Origin: a virus
Virus record (IMG/VR): IMGVR_UViG_3300031951_011933
Span: 1-21,452 of that record
Direction: 5' to 3' (one strand)
Length of the DNA: 21,452 bases
Shown: one piece after another, positions 7,556-14,009 of the stretch
Layout: each line of letters begins with the position of its first letter
How positions within the stretch are numbered: the first letter of the stretch is position 1
Notes under the pieces: generated by a model
What the model saw: only the letters and a program-made list of their open reading frames with translations
Database searches by the model: none
Told to the model about the DNA's origin: nothing
Program-made: the position numbers and the translations under genes

Positions 7556-7583
7556 GGGCTATTCCTTTGTTGCTTATGTGTAT

Positions 7584-7612
7584 ATTATAGCAGATCACGA
7601 TTTGTTGGTCAA
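7584..7612 (-). promoter_or_regulatory. Sigma70-type promoter for the VWA-to-thyX operon
   Basis: Minus strand TTGACC (7612-7607), 17-bp spacer, TGC-TATAAT (7589-7584). The start is expected near 7577, giving a leader of about 22 nt with AAGGA before the GTG. The TGA stop of the preceding gene (7611-7609) is inside the -35 box. Confidence 0.88.
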
Positions 7613-7914
7613 GTTATAATTGGTAGTACTTCAGTAGTACAATTTAGGTACCGCAGTTGAAACCAACTTTGTGAAGATTCTGTGTAAAAATCAACATGTA
7701 CCTGCTGTTCGCAATACTTGTGGCCTCCATCCATTTTTTTGATTTGGATCCACTCTTGATGATTGCGATAAGTGAATCCAAGTTCACGTCTCAGTCGAGT
7801 GCGCACTGCCATACCCATGCCAAAATCTTTGAGAATCTTTGAATAAATGGCACTCCAGTCACCTGGGTGGTGAAATATAATTAGATTCTTTTTTACTGTG
7901 ATACGGGATGACAT
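7609..7914 (-). CDS. Phage-type unknown, 101 aa
   Basis: I choose ATG 7914 (MSSRITVKKNLIIFHHPGDW); an in-frame TTG at 7926 would add four residues. The product has 101 residues, mixed alpha/beta, with HPGDWSAIYSKILKDFGMG, YRNHQEWIQIKK and YCEQQVHVDFYTE segments. I do not recognise a family. It overlaps the preceding gene by 22 bp, and its TGA lies in the -35 box of the VWA promoter. Sitting between moxR and the VWA gene, the pair 7893-8222 and 7609-7914 might be accessory to the MoxR/VWA machine, but that rests on position alone. Both proteins mention alternating basic/aromatic residues, perhaps because they are related to each other. Confidence 0.68.
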   Translation of the reverse strand: MSSRITVKKNLIIFHHPGDWSAIYSKILKDFGMGMAVRTRLRRELGFTYRNHQEWIQIKKMDGGHKYCEQQVHVDFYTESSQSWFQLRYLNCTTEVLPIIT

Positions 7915-8222
7915 AGCAAAAACCAACTGAGTGTTTTGTCGTTGTCAACATAGATGCGGTAATCGCCATACTTAACTGCATAGGCCCATACAAGATTGAT
8001 ATCGTCTGCCTGGTAGGCTTCTTGATTGTTACGACGATTTACTGACATGGAGTCTCGAGTTTCAACATCTTGACTCCATCCAAAGTTCTGATTGAACCAG
8101 CGCCTGCAACGATCAAAGTCCAACACGCCAGTACCAAAACTTTCAACCTTTGAGAACTCGATTATATAATCAAACCGGCGCTTGTTGAATCGCCCGTCCA
8201 TTTTTGTAACTTTGTATTTCAT
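7893..8222 (-). CDS. Phage-type unknown, 109 aa
   Basis: A 109-residue protein with basic and aromatic residues: MDGRFNKRRFDYIIEFSKVE, a CRRWFNQNFGWSQD segment and LVWAYAVKYGDYRIYV. Predicted alpha/beta, with the last segment beta-rich; no known domain recognised. It starts right after the terminator that closes moxR and has no visible Shine-Dalgarno or strong promoter of its own. A TTAAATA stretch in the terminator loop could be a poor late-type box. Expression may come from read-through. It overlaps the next gene by 22 bp. Function unknown. Confidence 0.66.
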   Translation of the reverse strand: MKYKVTKMDGRFNKRRFDYIIEFSKVESFGTGVLDFDRCRRWFNQNFGWSQDVETRDSMSVNRRNNQEAYQADDINLVWAYAVKYGDYRIYVDNDKTLSWFLLCHPVSQ

Positions 8223-8228
8223 AGTAGA

Positions 8229-8280
8229 GAAAGAAAAGGGGCCATGTGTACACAGCCCGTGTATTTAACCACACGGCCCC
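8229..8280 (-). terminator. Rho-independent terminator after moxR
   Basis: On the minus strand GGGGCCGTGTG (8280-8270) pairs with CACATGGCCCC (8248-8238), with one G-U, around a 21-nt loop. A pyrimidine run TTTTCTTTCT follows. It ends the moxR transcript directly after its stop. The large loop makes the energy uncertain. Confidence 0.75.
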
Positions 8281-8286
8281 TTAAAC

Positions 8287-9369
8287 TTAGGCGGATGCCT
8301 GCAAGATATACTTGCCAAAGCGTTGATGGAACTCGTCAAAGTTCTTGAGCTTGGTTGGGAGGAAGGGCAAGTCGTATGTGGTCAACGCAATACGAGCACC
8401 CATCACAGTCAACTCAGTCTCAAAGTTCTTCATCATGTAGCCCAGGAAGTTGTCGGCCATCTCATGGAACTTCTTGTCTTCCACTTTGGTCTCAACAGCC
8501 GCCTTGAGCTCGTAGCACATGGAGATCACCAGGCTATACATGGCTGACACTTCTTTGACCTGCAAGTCCTTGACCTTGCCGCTCAAGATGTCTGCAGGGT
8601 TGGGCATCTTGCCTGCAACCTTTTTATGTGCCATAAACTTCACAGCAAGCCCTTCGCCTACAGTACCTGCAATCAGGTTCATTGTGGTGTCGTCATCGCT
8701 ATTGTCGTCCAACAACTGGCTCACAAAGGTCCATGAACGCGGAGTAGCAAAGGCACGGCTGGCGCTCTTGGCATCAAAGTCGTACAAGTCCTGCTTGGCA
8801 AAACTCAAGTAACCAACCACGTCCTTGTGGATGCGGTTGTTAACTGCCCACTCTTGCCACGAAGCAAAGTCCACCTTCATCTCTTGGTGGATGAAACGGT
8901 TTGCCAGGGGAGTCGGCATGCGATAGGTAACACCTTTGTCGCTTTCACGGTTACCTGCGGCAACCATTACAACATTGTCAGGCAGTTTATACTTGCCAAT
9001 GCGTCGATTCAAAATTAGTTGATAAGCGGCACTCTGAACAGAAGGTGCGGCACTATTAAGTTCGTCCAAGAACAACACCACAATGGGATATTGTGCGGCA
9101 GTTTCTTCATCAGGCAGTTCCACAGGAGGAGCCCAATCCATCTTGCCAATGTCCTTGTTGTAGAACGGGATACCACGAATGTCTGTGGGCTCCATCTGAC
9201 CCAGGCGCAGGTCAATCATCAAGCCGCCAAGGTCGTTGGCAATGCCTTCAACCAGCTCACTCTTGCCAATGCCGGGAGGACCCCACAGGAACAAAGGACG
9301 CTTGACTTGGAATGCTTTGAGCAAAGATTTTTTTGCTTGAAGCGCGGTAACGGTGCGGGAATCTGACAT
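8287..9369 (-). CDS. MoxR-family AAA+ ATPase
   Basis: A 360-residue MoxR-type AAA+ ATPase. Walker A is GPPGIGKS (30-37), Walker B is VVLFLDELN (97-105), sensor 1 is AAGN (137-140) and PTPLANRF supplies the arginine finger (R158). A lid region follows. MoxR ATPases couple ATP hydrolysis to a VWA partner, and one with a zincin-like domain lies just downstream on the same strand. The gene has its own extended -10 promoter and a Rho-independent terminator, so it is a single-gene unit. An AAAGG Shine-Dalgarno lies eight bases before the ATG. In a phage this machine probably remodels a host or phage complex; its target is unknown. Confidence 0.92.
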   Translation of the reverse strand: MSDSRTVTALQAKKSLLKAFQVKRPLFLWGPPGIGKSELVEGIANDLGGLMIDLRLGQMEPTDIRGIPFYNKDIGKMDWAPPVELPDEETAAQYPIVVLFLDELNSAAPSVQSAAYQLILNRRIGKYKLPDNVVMVAAGNRESDKGVTYRMPTPLANRFIHQEMKVDFASWQEWAVNNRIHKDVVGYLSFAKQDLYDFDAKSASRAFATPRSWTFVSQLLDDNSDDDTTMNLIAGTVGEGLAVKFMAHKKVAGKMPNPADILSGKVKDLQVKEVSAMYSLVISMCYELKAAVETKVEDKKFHEMADNFLGYMMKNFETELTVMGARIALTTYDLPFLPTKLKNFDEFHQRFGKYILQASA

Positions 9370-9399
9370 GGGCTGTGCCTTTCAAGTTAATAAGTCTAT

Positions 9400-9428
9400 A
9401 GTATAGCAGAAGTTGATTTAGCGGTCAA
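9400..9428 (-). promoter_or_regulatory. Sigma70-type promoter for moxR
   Basis: Minus strand TTGACC (9428-9423), 17-bp spacer, TGC-TATACT (9405-9400). The leader of about 24 nt ends in AAAGG before the ATG. The -35 box holds the TGA stop (9427-9425) of the 57-aa gene upstream. Confidence 0.86.
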
Positions 9429-9598
9429 CTGTTAATTGTAGCAAAAGGGCTAAGAACTTCTTCAGGTTCTTCAACTGCCTCGGGCTTTTCGTAAACCCAA
9501 CTAACCGGGATCTCCAGTTCTCGAGCCACGTCCATGGGAGACCGGCCCTTTTCTAGCAGGTCCTGAATGTCTACGTCGAGGTCGCTCATACGGCTCAT
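9425..9598 (-). CDS. 57-aa micro-protein, phage type
   Basis: A 57-residue ORF in the 9425-9598 gap. It begins MSRMSDLDVDIQDLLEKG, then RSPMDVARELEIPVSWVYE, an acidic EAVEEPEEV linker and the end ATINS. The middle has the length and spacing of a small helix-turn-helix ('xxDVARELEIPVxWVY'), so DNA binding is possible. The ATG overlaps the upstream TGA (ATGA), and the stop is inside the moxR -35 box. I recall similar proteins in T4-like phages. Second ATG at 9589 is an alternative start. Confidence 0.74.
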   Translation of the reverse strand: MSRMSDLDVDIQDLLEKGRSPMDVARELEIPVSWVYEKPEAVEEPEEVLSPFATINS

Positions 9599-9879
9599 GC
9601 TGTCTCCTTGCTCATGTATTCAAACAAAATCCACTTGGCCTGATTCAGCATCTGGCGCTGGGTTTCCATGATGTTGGCCAGTCGGTCGCTGTCATAAGGA
9701 CCGTAACTGACCATTTCTTGGCAATCGCTGAGGATGCCGGCGGCAACCATTGCGGCTCCGGAAAATTTGAAAGTGATGCTGTCTTCAACGCTGTCGCGGA
9801 GTTCAGCTTCAGTGCAACCATACATGCGAATTTCGCGTTGTCGTTGCTGATCTTTTGCGAATGCTTTGCTCAAGTCCAT
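9595..9879 (-). CDS. Small phage-type protein, 94 aa, unknown
   Basis: A 94-residue helical protein: MDLSKAFAKDQQRQREIRMY, then DSVEDSITFKFSGAAMVAAG, ILSDCQEMV and a C-terminal QMLNQAKWILFEYMS helix. The 'GAAMVAAGILSDCQEM' stretch resembles a conserved small protein of T4-like cyanophages, from memory. AAAGGAG precedes the ATG at good spacing, and a strong promoter lies 30 bp upstream. Its stop overlaps the start of the 57-aa gene. Function unknown. Confidence 0.74.
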   Translation of the reverse strand: MDLSKAFAKDQQRQREIRMYGCTEAELRDSVEDSITFKFSGAAMVAAGILSDCQEMVSYGPYDSDRLANIMETQRQMLNQAKWILFEYMSKETA

Positions 9880-9909
9880 TTGTGGCTCCTTTTGTGTGTC
9901 TATGTGTAT

Positions 9910-9938
9910 ATTATAGCAAATTGGGATTTATTGGTCAA
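9910..9938 (-). promoter_or_regulatory. Sigma70-type promoter for the 9879-to-9425 pair
   Basis: Minus strand TTGACC (9938-9933), 17-bp spacer, TGC-TATAAT (9915-9910). A leader of about 24 nt ends in AAAGGAG. The TGA of the preceding membrane-protein gene (9937-9935) is part of the -35 box. Confidence 0.88.
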
Positions 9939-10168
9939 CCAAACGCTTTGTATAACCCTACAAAGCCTATGGCTAATGAAATCACATTTACTGTGAACTG
10001 TGGCAGGTTTCGTACACGGATGGTCCATGAAAGGAATGCCACGGTGCCAATAAATGCCGCGATGATGTTGTAGGGATAAGCCGCAGGACCCACGGCATTG
10101 AGGCCGTGCATGGCAATGATAGCCACTGCTCCGGTCCACTGTAGTATTTCGTTGATTTCTAATTTCAT
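9935..10168 (-). CDS. Small multi-pass membrane protein, 77 aa, predicted leaderless
   Basis: The real start is ATG 10168 (MKLEINEILQWTGAVAIIAM), since any upstream start would lie before the promoter's own start point. The 77-residue product has hydrophobic segments WTGAVAIIAMHGLNAVG, YNIIAAFIGTVAFLSW and a C-terminal VNVISLAIGFVGLYKAF, so about three membrane spans. The ATG is six bases past TATAAT, so the mRNA is predicted leaderless, with no Shine-Dalgarno possible. Similar small membrane proteins occur in environmental T4-like phages by memory. Function unknown; transport or lysis-related roles are guesses. Confidence 0.76.
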   Translation of the reverse strand: MKLEINEILQWTGAVAIIAMHGLNAVGPAAYPYNIIAAFIGTVAFLSWTIRVRNLPQFTVNVISLAIGFVGLYKAFG

Positions 10169-10174
10169 GTTATT

Positions 10175-10203
10175 ATTATAGCCGATCTTGAATATTTGGT
10201 CAA
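10175..10203 (-). promoter_or_regulatory. Sigma70-type promoter giving a predicted leaderless mRNA
   Basis: Minus strand TTGACC (10203-10198), 17-bp spacer, GGC-TATAAT (10180-10175). Seven bases past the -10 is the A of the ATG at 10168. This promoter lies in the divergent gap opposite the plus-strand operon. Confidence 0.85.
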
Positions 10204-10205
10204 CC

Positions 10206-10231
10206 AAAAAACGCCCCGCAAAACTGCAAGG
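10206..10231 (-). terminator. Weak terminator-like hairpin in the divergent gap
   Basis: On the minus strand CCTTGCA (10231-10225) can pair with TGCGGGG (10220-10214), with two G-U pairs and a four-base loop, followed by CGTTTTTT. It could stop antisense transcription leaving the plus-strand genes. On the plus strand the stem is poorer. Confidence 0.35.
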
Positions 10232-10236
10232 GTTTT

Positions 10237-10274
10237 GTAGTACTTGAGTATTACAGCAGTAAATACCTTATAAA
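10237..10274 (+). promoter_or_regulatory. Candidate promoter region for the plus-strand operon
   Basis: TTGAGT (10244-10249), a long 19-bp spacer and TATAAA (10269-10274) precede the ATG at 10283, with no Shine-Dalgarno. It is much weaker than the minus-strand promoters. TTATAAAATA also resembles a T4 late box with one extra base. An imperfect repeat GTAGTACT-TG-AGTATTAC (10237-10254) overlaps the -35 and may bind a regulator. Confidence 0.35.
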
Positions 10275-10282
10275 ATACCGTC

Positions 10283-12448
10283 ATGAATTTTGCAATACCC
10301 GCTGAGTCCCTAGTAATTGGTCTTTCCACCGATCGACCAGCAATTTATTCAGGAAAAAAATTAAGTCGTTTGATTGACAGTGTAGCCGGAAAGTTGCATA
10401 GTTTACACTTGCCTCCAGATGCTGGCATTGGCATAATTGGTGTCAACTCTGTACCTTATATAATCGCCATGTTAGGCACACACAAAACCAATCATGTTTG
10501 TGTTCCGCTGAATTACAAACTGCCTGAAGACAAGATACATTTCTGTCTCAATGAAAGCAAGGTTGGGCTTGTATTTTGCGATGCCAAGTTCAAACATCTA
10601 GTTCCTGCGGGCATCGCCACAATTGAGTTTGATTCAGATTTTGATCAATTTGTAGACAACGATTATCTTCCTCCTGAAGATTTGGATCTGAACAGAGTGA
10701 CTTTGGCCTTGTACACTTCGGGATCTACTGGTGCCCCAAAAAAGGTCTTGTTCAGTTTCCAAGACAGGTTTTCTGAAACTGCCATGAAAAAAATGTTGCT
10801 CTGGAATTCTGTGACACATCGAACCATGAGTGCTAATCCGTTGTTTCATATTGCAGGTATCAATTGGCTTGTGATTAATCTCGTACGCGGCAACGTGTTA
10901 TTTGTTCTGTCACACTTTGATGCCAGCGAGTTTTTAAAACACATACAAAAGAATCGCATTACATCATTGACACTTGTGCCTCCTATGATGTCCATGATGC
11001 TAAACAAAACAGACCTGTTGAAAACAACGGATCTGTCATCGGTTAAGGAAATTGTGTTCCAAGCCGGGTTGGCAGATGTATCTTTGCTGGAACAAGTGAA
11101 ACAGGTTTTTGTCAATGCAGAACATATTGCAAATTCCTATGGGTCAACTGAAACAGGATTTGGCGTGTTTGGAAAGCACCCAGATGGTAGAAAAACTCCC
11201 CCCGGAAGTGTGGGTTATCCACTACCGTTGGTAAAAACAAAATTGATAGATGATGTGTTGTTTGTCAATACCAAAGACCTGACTAGCAGGCTACAGGAAG
11301 TTGGTGAAGAATACTTTGATACTAGAGATCGTTTTAGAGTTGACGAGCATGGATTTTATTATTATGCTGGCCGTGTAGACGACATGCTCAAGTGCGGAGG
11401 AGAAAAAGTCTATCCTATTGAAATTGAGCAAGTGTTAACCCAACATCCGGCTGTGGTCGAATCTGTGATAATTGGCCTAGACGACGAAATCAAAGGACAA
11501 AAGCCTTATGCATTTGTCAAGCTATCGACCCCAGTGGAAGAAACACACTTGATAGATTATGCTTCATCCATGTTGGCCACGTATCAAATTCCAAAACGTA
11601 TTTGGTCCGTTGACACCTTTCCCATAAACGAAATTGGTAAGATAGACAAAAAAACTCTAGTGCAGCTTGCACAGCAATATATATCTAATAACATGAACTT
11701 CAACCCACCAGATAATCTTAAAGGCCAAACTGCGGTTATCACAGGTGCCATGGGCAAAGTAGGTTACGCTACTGCTCAACGTTTGGCTGATTGCGGAGCT
11801 AGAATCATTGGACTAGTACGACGAGATGTGGAAGCCGCACAACAAAGATTAAACCAACTGCCCAACAATGCACTCAATCATTTGGCCTTGCTAGCCGATG
11901 TAACCGATACTGCTAGTTTAAAGTTGGCTGCCTCTCAAGTTGATCGGTGTGATATTTTGGTCAACTGTGCTGGATATACCAAAATGATCAGGAACTCTGA
12001 ATTACACGAATTAACTGATGAAATGTTTCATAAGATAGTCTCGGTTAATTTACACGGTACCTATGCTACAATAAGAGAATTTGGCAATTTACTAAAAGCA
12101 TCCGGGGACGGATTGATAGTTAATATTACCAGTGCAGCCGGGCTACGGGCCAGCACCAGTAACGTGGCCTATGGAGCCAGTAAAGCTGGTGTTGATTTAT
12201 TGACAAAATCGTTGGCAGTTAGTTTGGCTCCTACAGTCAGAGTTATATCTATTGCTCCAGGATATTTACAAGACGGAGTATCTGGAACCACAGTCACACC
12301 GGACGGACGAGCACGGATGATCAGCATCACTCCAATGAACAGAGTAGGAACTGCCAAAGAAGTGGCTGACGCAATACTTGCCTATGCAACTGTGATTAAA
12401 TTTACAACTGGTGCTATTGTAGTTTTAGATGGTGGTAGAACACTATGA
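10283..12448 (+). CDS. Acyl-CoA ligase (ANL family) fused to short-chain dehydrogenase/reductase
   Basis: A 721-residue fusion. Residues 1-470 are an adenylate-forming CoA ligase: A3 loop LYTSGSTGAPKK (143-154), A5 YGSTE (286-290), A7 FDTRD (345-349, TGD read as TRD), A8 GRVDDMLKCGGEKVYP and catalytic Lys K453 in NEIGKIDKK. Residues 473-721 are a classical SDR: TGAMGKVG (487-494), NCAG (561-564), S617 and YxxxK (Y630, K634). The ligase N-terminus looks shorter than usual. The ligase would convert a carboxylate to a CoA thioester; the SDR interconverts a hydroxyl and keto group with NAD(P)H. M471 could be a separate SDR start but lacks a Shine-Dalgarno. The stop overlaps the next gene (ATGA). 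Substrate unknown. Confidence 0.88.
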   Translation: MNFAIPAESLVIGLSTDRPAIYSGKKLSRLIDSVAGKLHSLHLPPDAGIGIIGVNSVPYIIAMLGTHKTNHVCVPLNYKLPEDKIHFCLNESKVGLVFCDAKFKHLVPAGIATIEFDSDFDQFVDNDYLPPEDLDLNRVTLALYTSGSTGAPKKVLFSFQDRFSETAMKKMLLWNSVTHRTMSANPLFHIAGINWLVINLVRGNVLFVLSHFDASEFLKHIQKNRITSLTLVPPMMSMMLNKTDLLKTTDLSSVKEIVFQAGLADVSLLEQVKQVFVNAEHIANSYGSTETGFGVFGKHPDGRKTPPGSVGYPLPLVKTKLIDDVLFVNTKDLTSRLQEVGEEYFDTRDRFRVDEHGFYYYAGRVDDMLKCGGEKVYPIEIEQVLTQHPAVVESVIIGLDDEIKGQKPYAFVKLSTPVEETHLIDYASSMLATYQIPKRIWSVDTFPINEIGKIDKKTLVQLAQQYISNNMNFNPPDNLKGQTAVITGAMGKVGYATAQRLADCGARIIGLVRRDVEAAQQRLNQLPNNALNHLALLADVTDTASLKLAASQVDRCDILVNCAGYTKMIRNSELHELTDEMFHKIVSVNLHGTYATIREFGNLLKASGDGLIVNITSAAGLRASTSNVAYGASKAGVDLLTKSLAVSLAPTVRVISIAPGYLQDGVSGTTVTPDGRARMISITPMNRVGTAKEVADAILAYATVIKFTTGAIVVLDGGRTL

Positions 12449-13317
12449 ATTCAACAATAATTACCTGCGCTGTAACAGGCTCAGTTACTGATCCCAATGC
12501 AACACCGTATTTGCCAATTACCCCAGAGGAGATTGCCACATCATCATTGGAGGCGGCAGAAGCCGGTGCGGCAGTGGTTCATATTCATGTGAGAAATCCA
12601 GAAACCAAACGTGGTAGTATGGATATAGATTTGTACGCTAGAACAGTCGAGCTGATCAAACAAAGCAACCGAGACTTACTGATTAATTTAACCACAGGTC
12701 CTGGTGCTCATTTCTCCATCGGCAAGCCGTTTATGCACAATGGCAACAAAGATAGTATGCTGTATCCAGCAAAGGTACGTGTACGACACATACTGGAAAT
12801 CAAGCCTGATTTTTGTAGTATAGATTTCAATACCATGAATCAACATGATGACAGAGTTCGTATCAATCATAAAACTGTAGTAAAAGAAATGATTGAGTTA
12901 ATACAATCTGTGGGAACAAAGCCTGAACTAGAGTTATTTGACAGCGGCGACCTGCGACTGGCCAAAGAGTTTTGTCAAGAAGGTATCATCAAACCTGGTG
13001 CCATATGGCAGTTTGCCATGGGCATAAAGTATGGCTGGGACCATACGGTGGAAACAATAGACTACGCACGTAGGCAGCTACCAGAAGGGGCCGTGTGGAG
13101 TGCCTTTGGTATAAGCCGAGAACAAATGCCCATGCTGGCCGCAACTTGGTTGTATGGCGGGCATGTTCGCGTGGGCATGGAAGACAACATCTATTTGTCC
13201 AAAGGACAGTTGGCCAAGACCAATGCGGAGCTTGTGACAAAAGGTCGGCGCATCATTGAGGACCTGGGCGGCACAATAGCGACCACTGCCGAAGCAAGAC
13301 AGATTTATAAAATGTAA
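12445..13317 (+). CDS. Beta-keto acid cleavage enzyme (BKACE/DUF849 family)
   Basis: A 290-residue BKACE. Such enzymes use Zn2+ to transfer the acyl part of a beta-keto acid to CoA from acetyl-CoA, releasing acetoacetate; known members act on 3-keto-5-aminohexanoate, dehydrocarnitine and others. Visible are the Zn ligands HIHVRNP (HxH at about 45-51), ELELFDSGDL and GGHVRVGMEDN near the C-terminus, the family's hallmark. N-terminal IITCAVTGS is also typical, and length fits. It shares ATGA with the ligase-SDR fusion, so the three activities are co-expressed. It is closed by a strong terminator. The family is rare in phages as far as I know. The exact substrate is not readable from sequence. 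Confidence 0.9.
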   Translation: MNSTIITCAVTGSVTDPNATPYLPITPEEIATSSLEAAEAGAAVVHIHVRNPETKRGSMDIDLYARTVELIKQSNRDLLINLTTGPGAHFSIGKPFMHNGNKDSMLYPAKVRVRHILEIKPDFCSIDFNTMNQHDDRVRINHKTVVKEMIELIQSVGTKPELELFDSGDLRLAKEFCQEGIIKPGAIWQFAMGIKYGWDHTVETIDYARRQLPEGAVWSAFGISREQMPMLAATWLYGGHVRVGMEDNIYLSKGQLAKTNAELVTKGRRIIEDLGGTIATTAEARQIYKM

Positions 13318-13324
13318 GTCAAAA

Positions 13325-13350
13325 AAAATAGGCCCCGAAGGGCCTATTTT
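13325..13350. terminator. Bidirectional Rho-independent terminator between convergent genes
   Basis: An 11-bp perfect stem AAAATAGGCCC (13325-13335) and GGGCCTATTTT (13340-13350) around a CGAA tetraloop, with A-runs on one side and T-runs on the other. It can end both the plus-strand BKACE transcript and the minus-strand metallophosphoesterase transcript, whose TAA overlaps the stem edge. Confidence 0.92.
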
Positions 13351-13955
13351 TACATAGTAGGTCCGTTGCCGGATCTAAACCCAACTACGCCACCTTCTGC
13401 TTCAATGCGTTGGATAGCATCTTCAAACAAGATAGGTGCAAAGTCAGTTTGCTCCACGCATACACAATGGTACCGGGGATCAATCTCAGTAGAGTACAAC
13501 ACAGTTCCAGTCTTGGCATCAACACCACGTGCCTTCTTCACACGGCTGGCATGCAAGTGTCCGTGAATGTTTACACCAAAGCGACCCAATGAAGCCTCAT
13601 GCACAGGGATATGACTCAAGATCATTCCGTTCATCACATGGTATGCACGTAACTCACGAAAATATTCTCTGTACTCGTCATCACGAAAGATGTCGTGGTT
13701 GCCGCGGATCAATACCTTGTCCCCGTTCAACCTAGCCAATGTCTTCAAAGCCTTGCGGTTGATAACAACGTCACCCAAGTGGTACACCTTGTCACTAGGA
13801 CGCACACGATCGTTCCAATTCTTGATCATAGCCTCGTCCATCTCATCAGGATCGTCCCAGGGACGCAATTTCACTGTGTCGTCATCAGGGTGCGTGAAGC
13901 GACAGACACCGGCGTGTCCAAAGTGCGTGTCACTGACTAAAAATACTGCTGGCAT
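13350..13955 (-). CDS. Calcineurin-like metallophosphoesterase
   Basis: A 201-residue metallophosphoesterase with the whole set of metal-binding motifs: DTHFGH (D9, H11, H14), GDVV (61-64), GNHD (85-88), a later SHIPVHE and HGHLH. Such enzymes hydrolyse phosphomonoesters, phosphodiesters or nucleotides with Mn2+ or Fe/Zn. This compact form is common in phages and in small bacterial phosphoesterases; its substrate is unknown. AAAGGAG precedes the ATG, and a strong promoter lies 26 bp upstream. The stop is inside the bidirectional terminator. Single-gene unit. Confidence 0.9.
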   Translation of the reverse strand: MPAVFLVSDTHFGHAGVCRFTHPDDDTVKLRPWDDPDEMDEAMIKNWNDRVRPSDKVYHLGDVVINRKALKTLARLNGDKVLIRGNHDIFRDDEYREYFRELRAYHVMNGMILSHIPVHEASLGRFGVNIHGHLHASRVKKARGVDAKTGTVLYSTEIDPRYHCVCVEQTDFAPILFEDAIQRIEAEGGVVGFRSGNGPTM

Positions 13956-13980
13956 CTTGTGCTCCTTTCTTTAATTGTTA

Positions 13981-14009
13981 ATTATAGCACATTGGTAATT
14001 ATTGGTCAA
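13981..14009 (-). promoter_or_regulatory. Sigma70-type promoter for the metallophosphoesterase
   Basis: Minus strand TTGACC (14009-14004), 17-bp spacer, TGC-TATAAT (13986-13981). The leader ends with AAAGGAG. The -35 contains the TGA stop (14008-14006) of the hldD-like gene. Confidence 0.88.

Noticed and set aside
12245-12357. Possible separate SDR gene starting at internal M471 of the fusion
   Set aside because: The frame is continuous with the ligase, no Shine-Dalgarno precedes the internal ATG, and both domains have complete motifs in one ORF.
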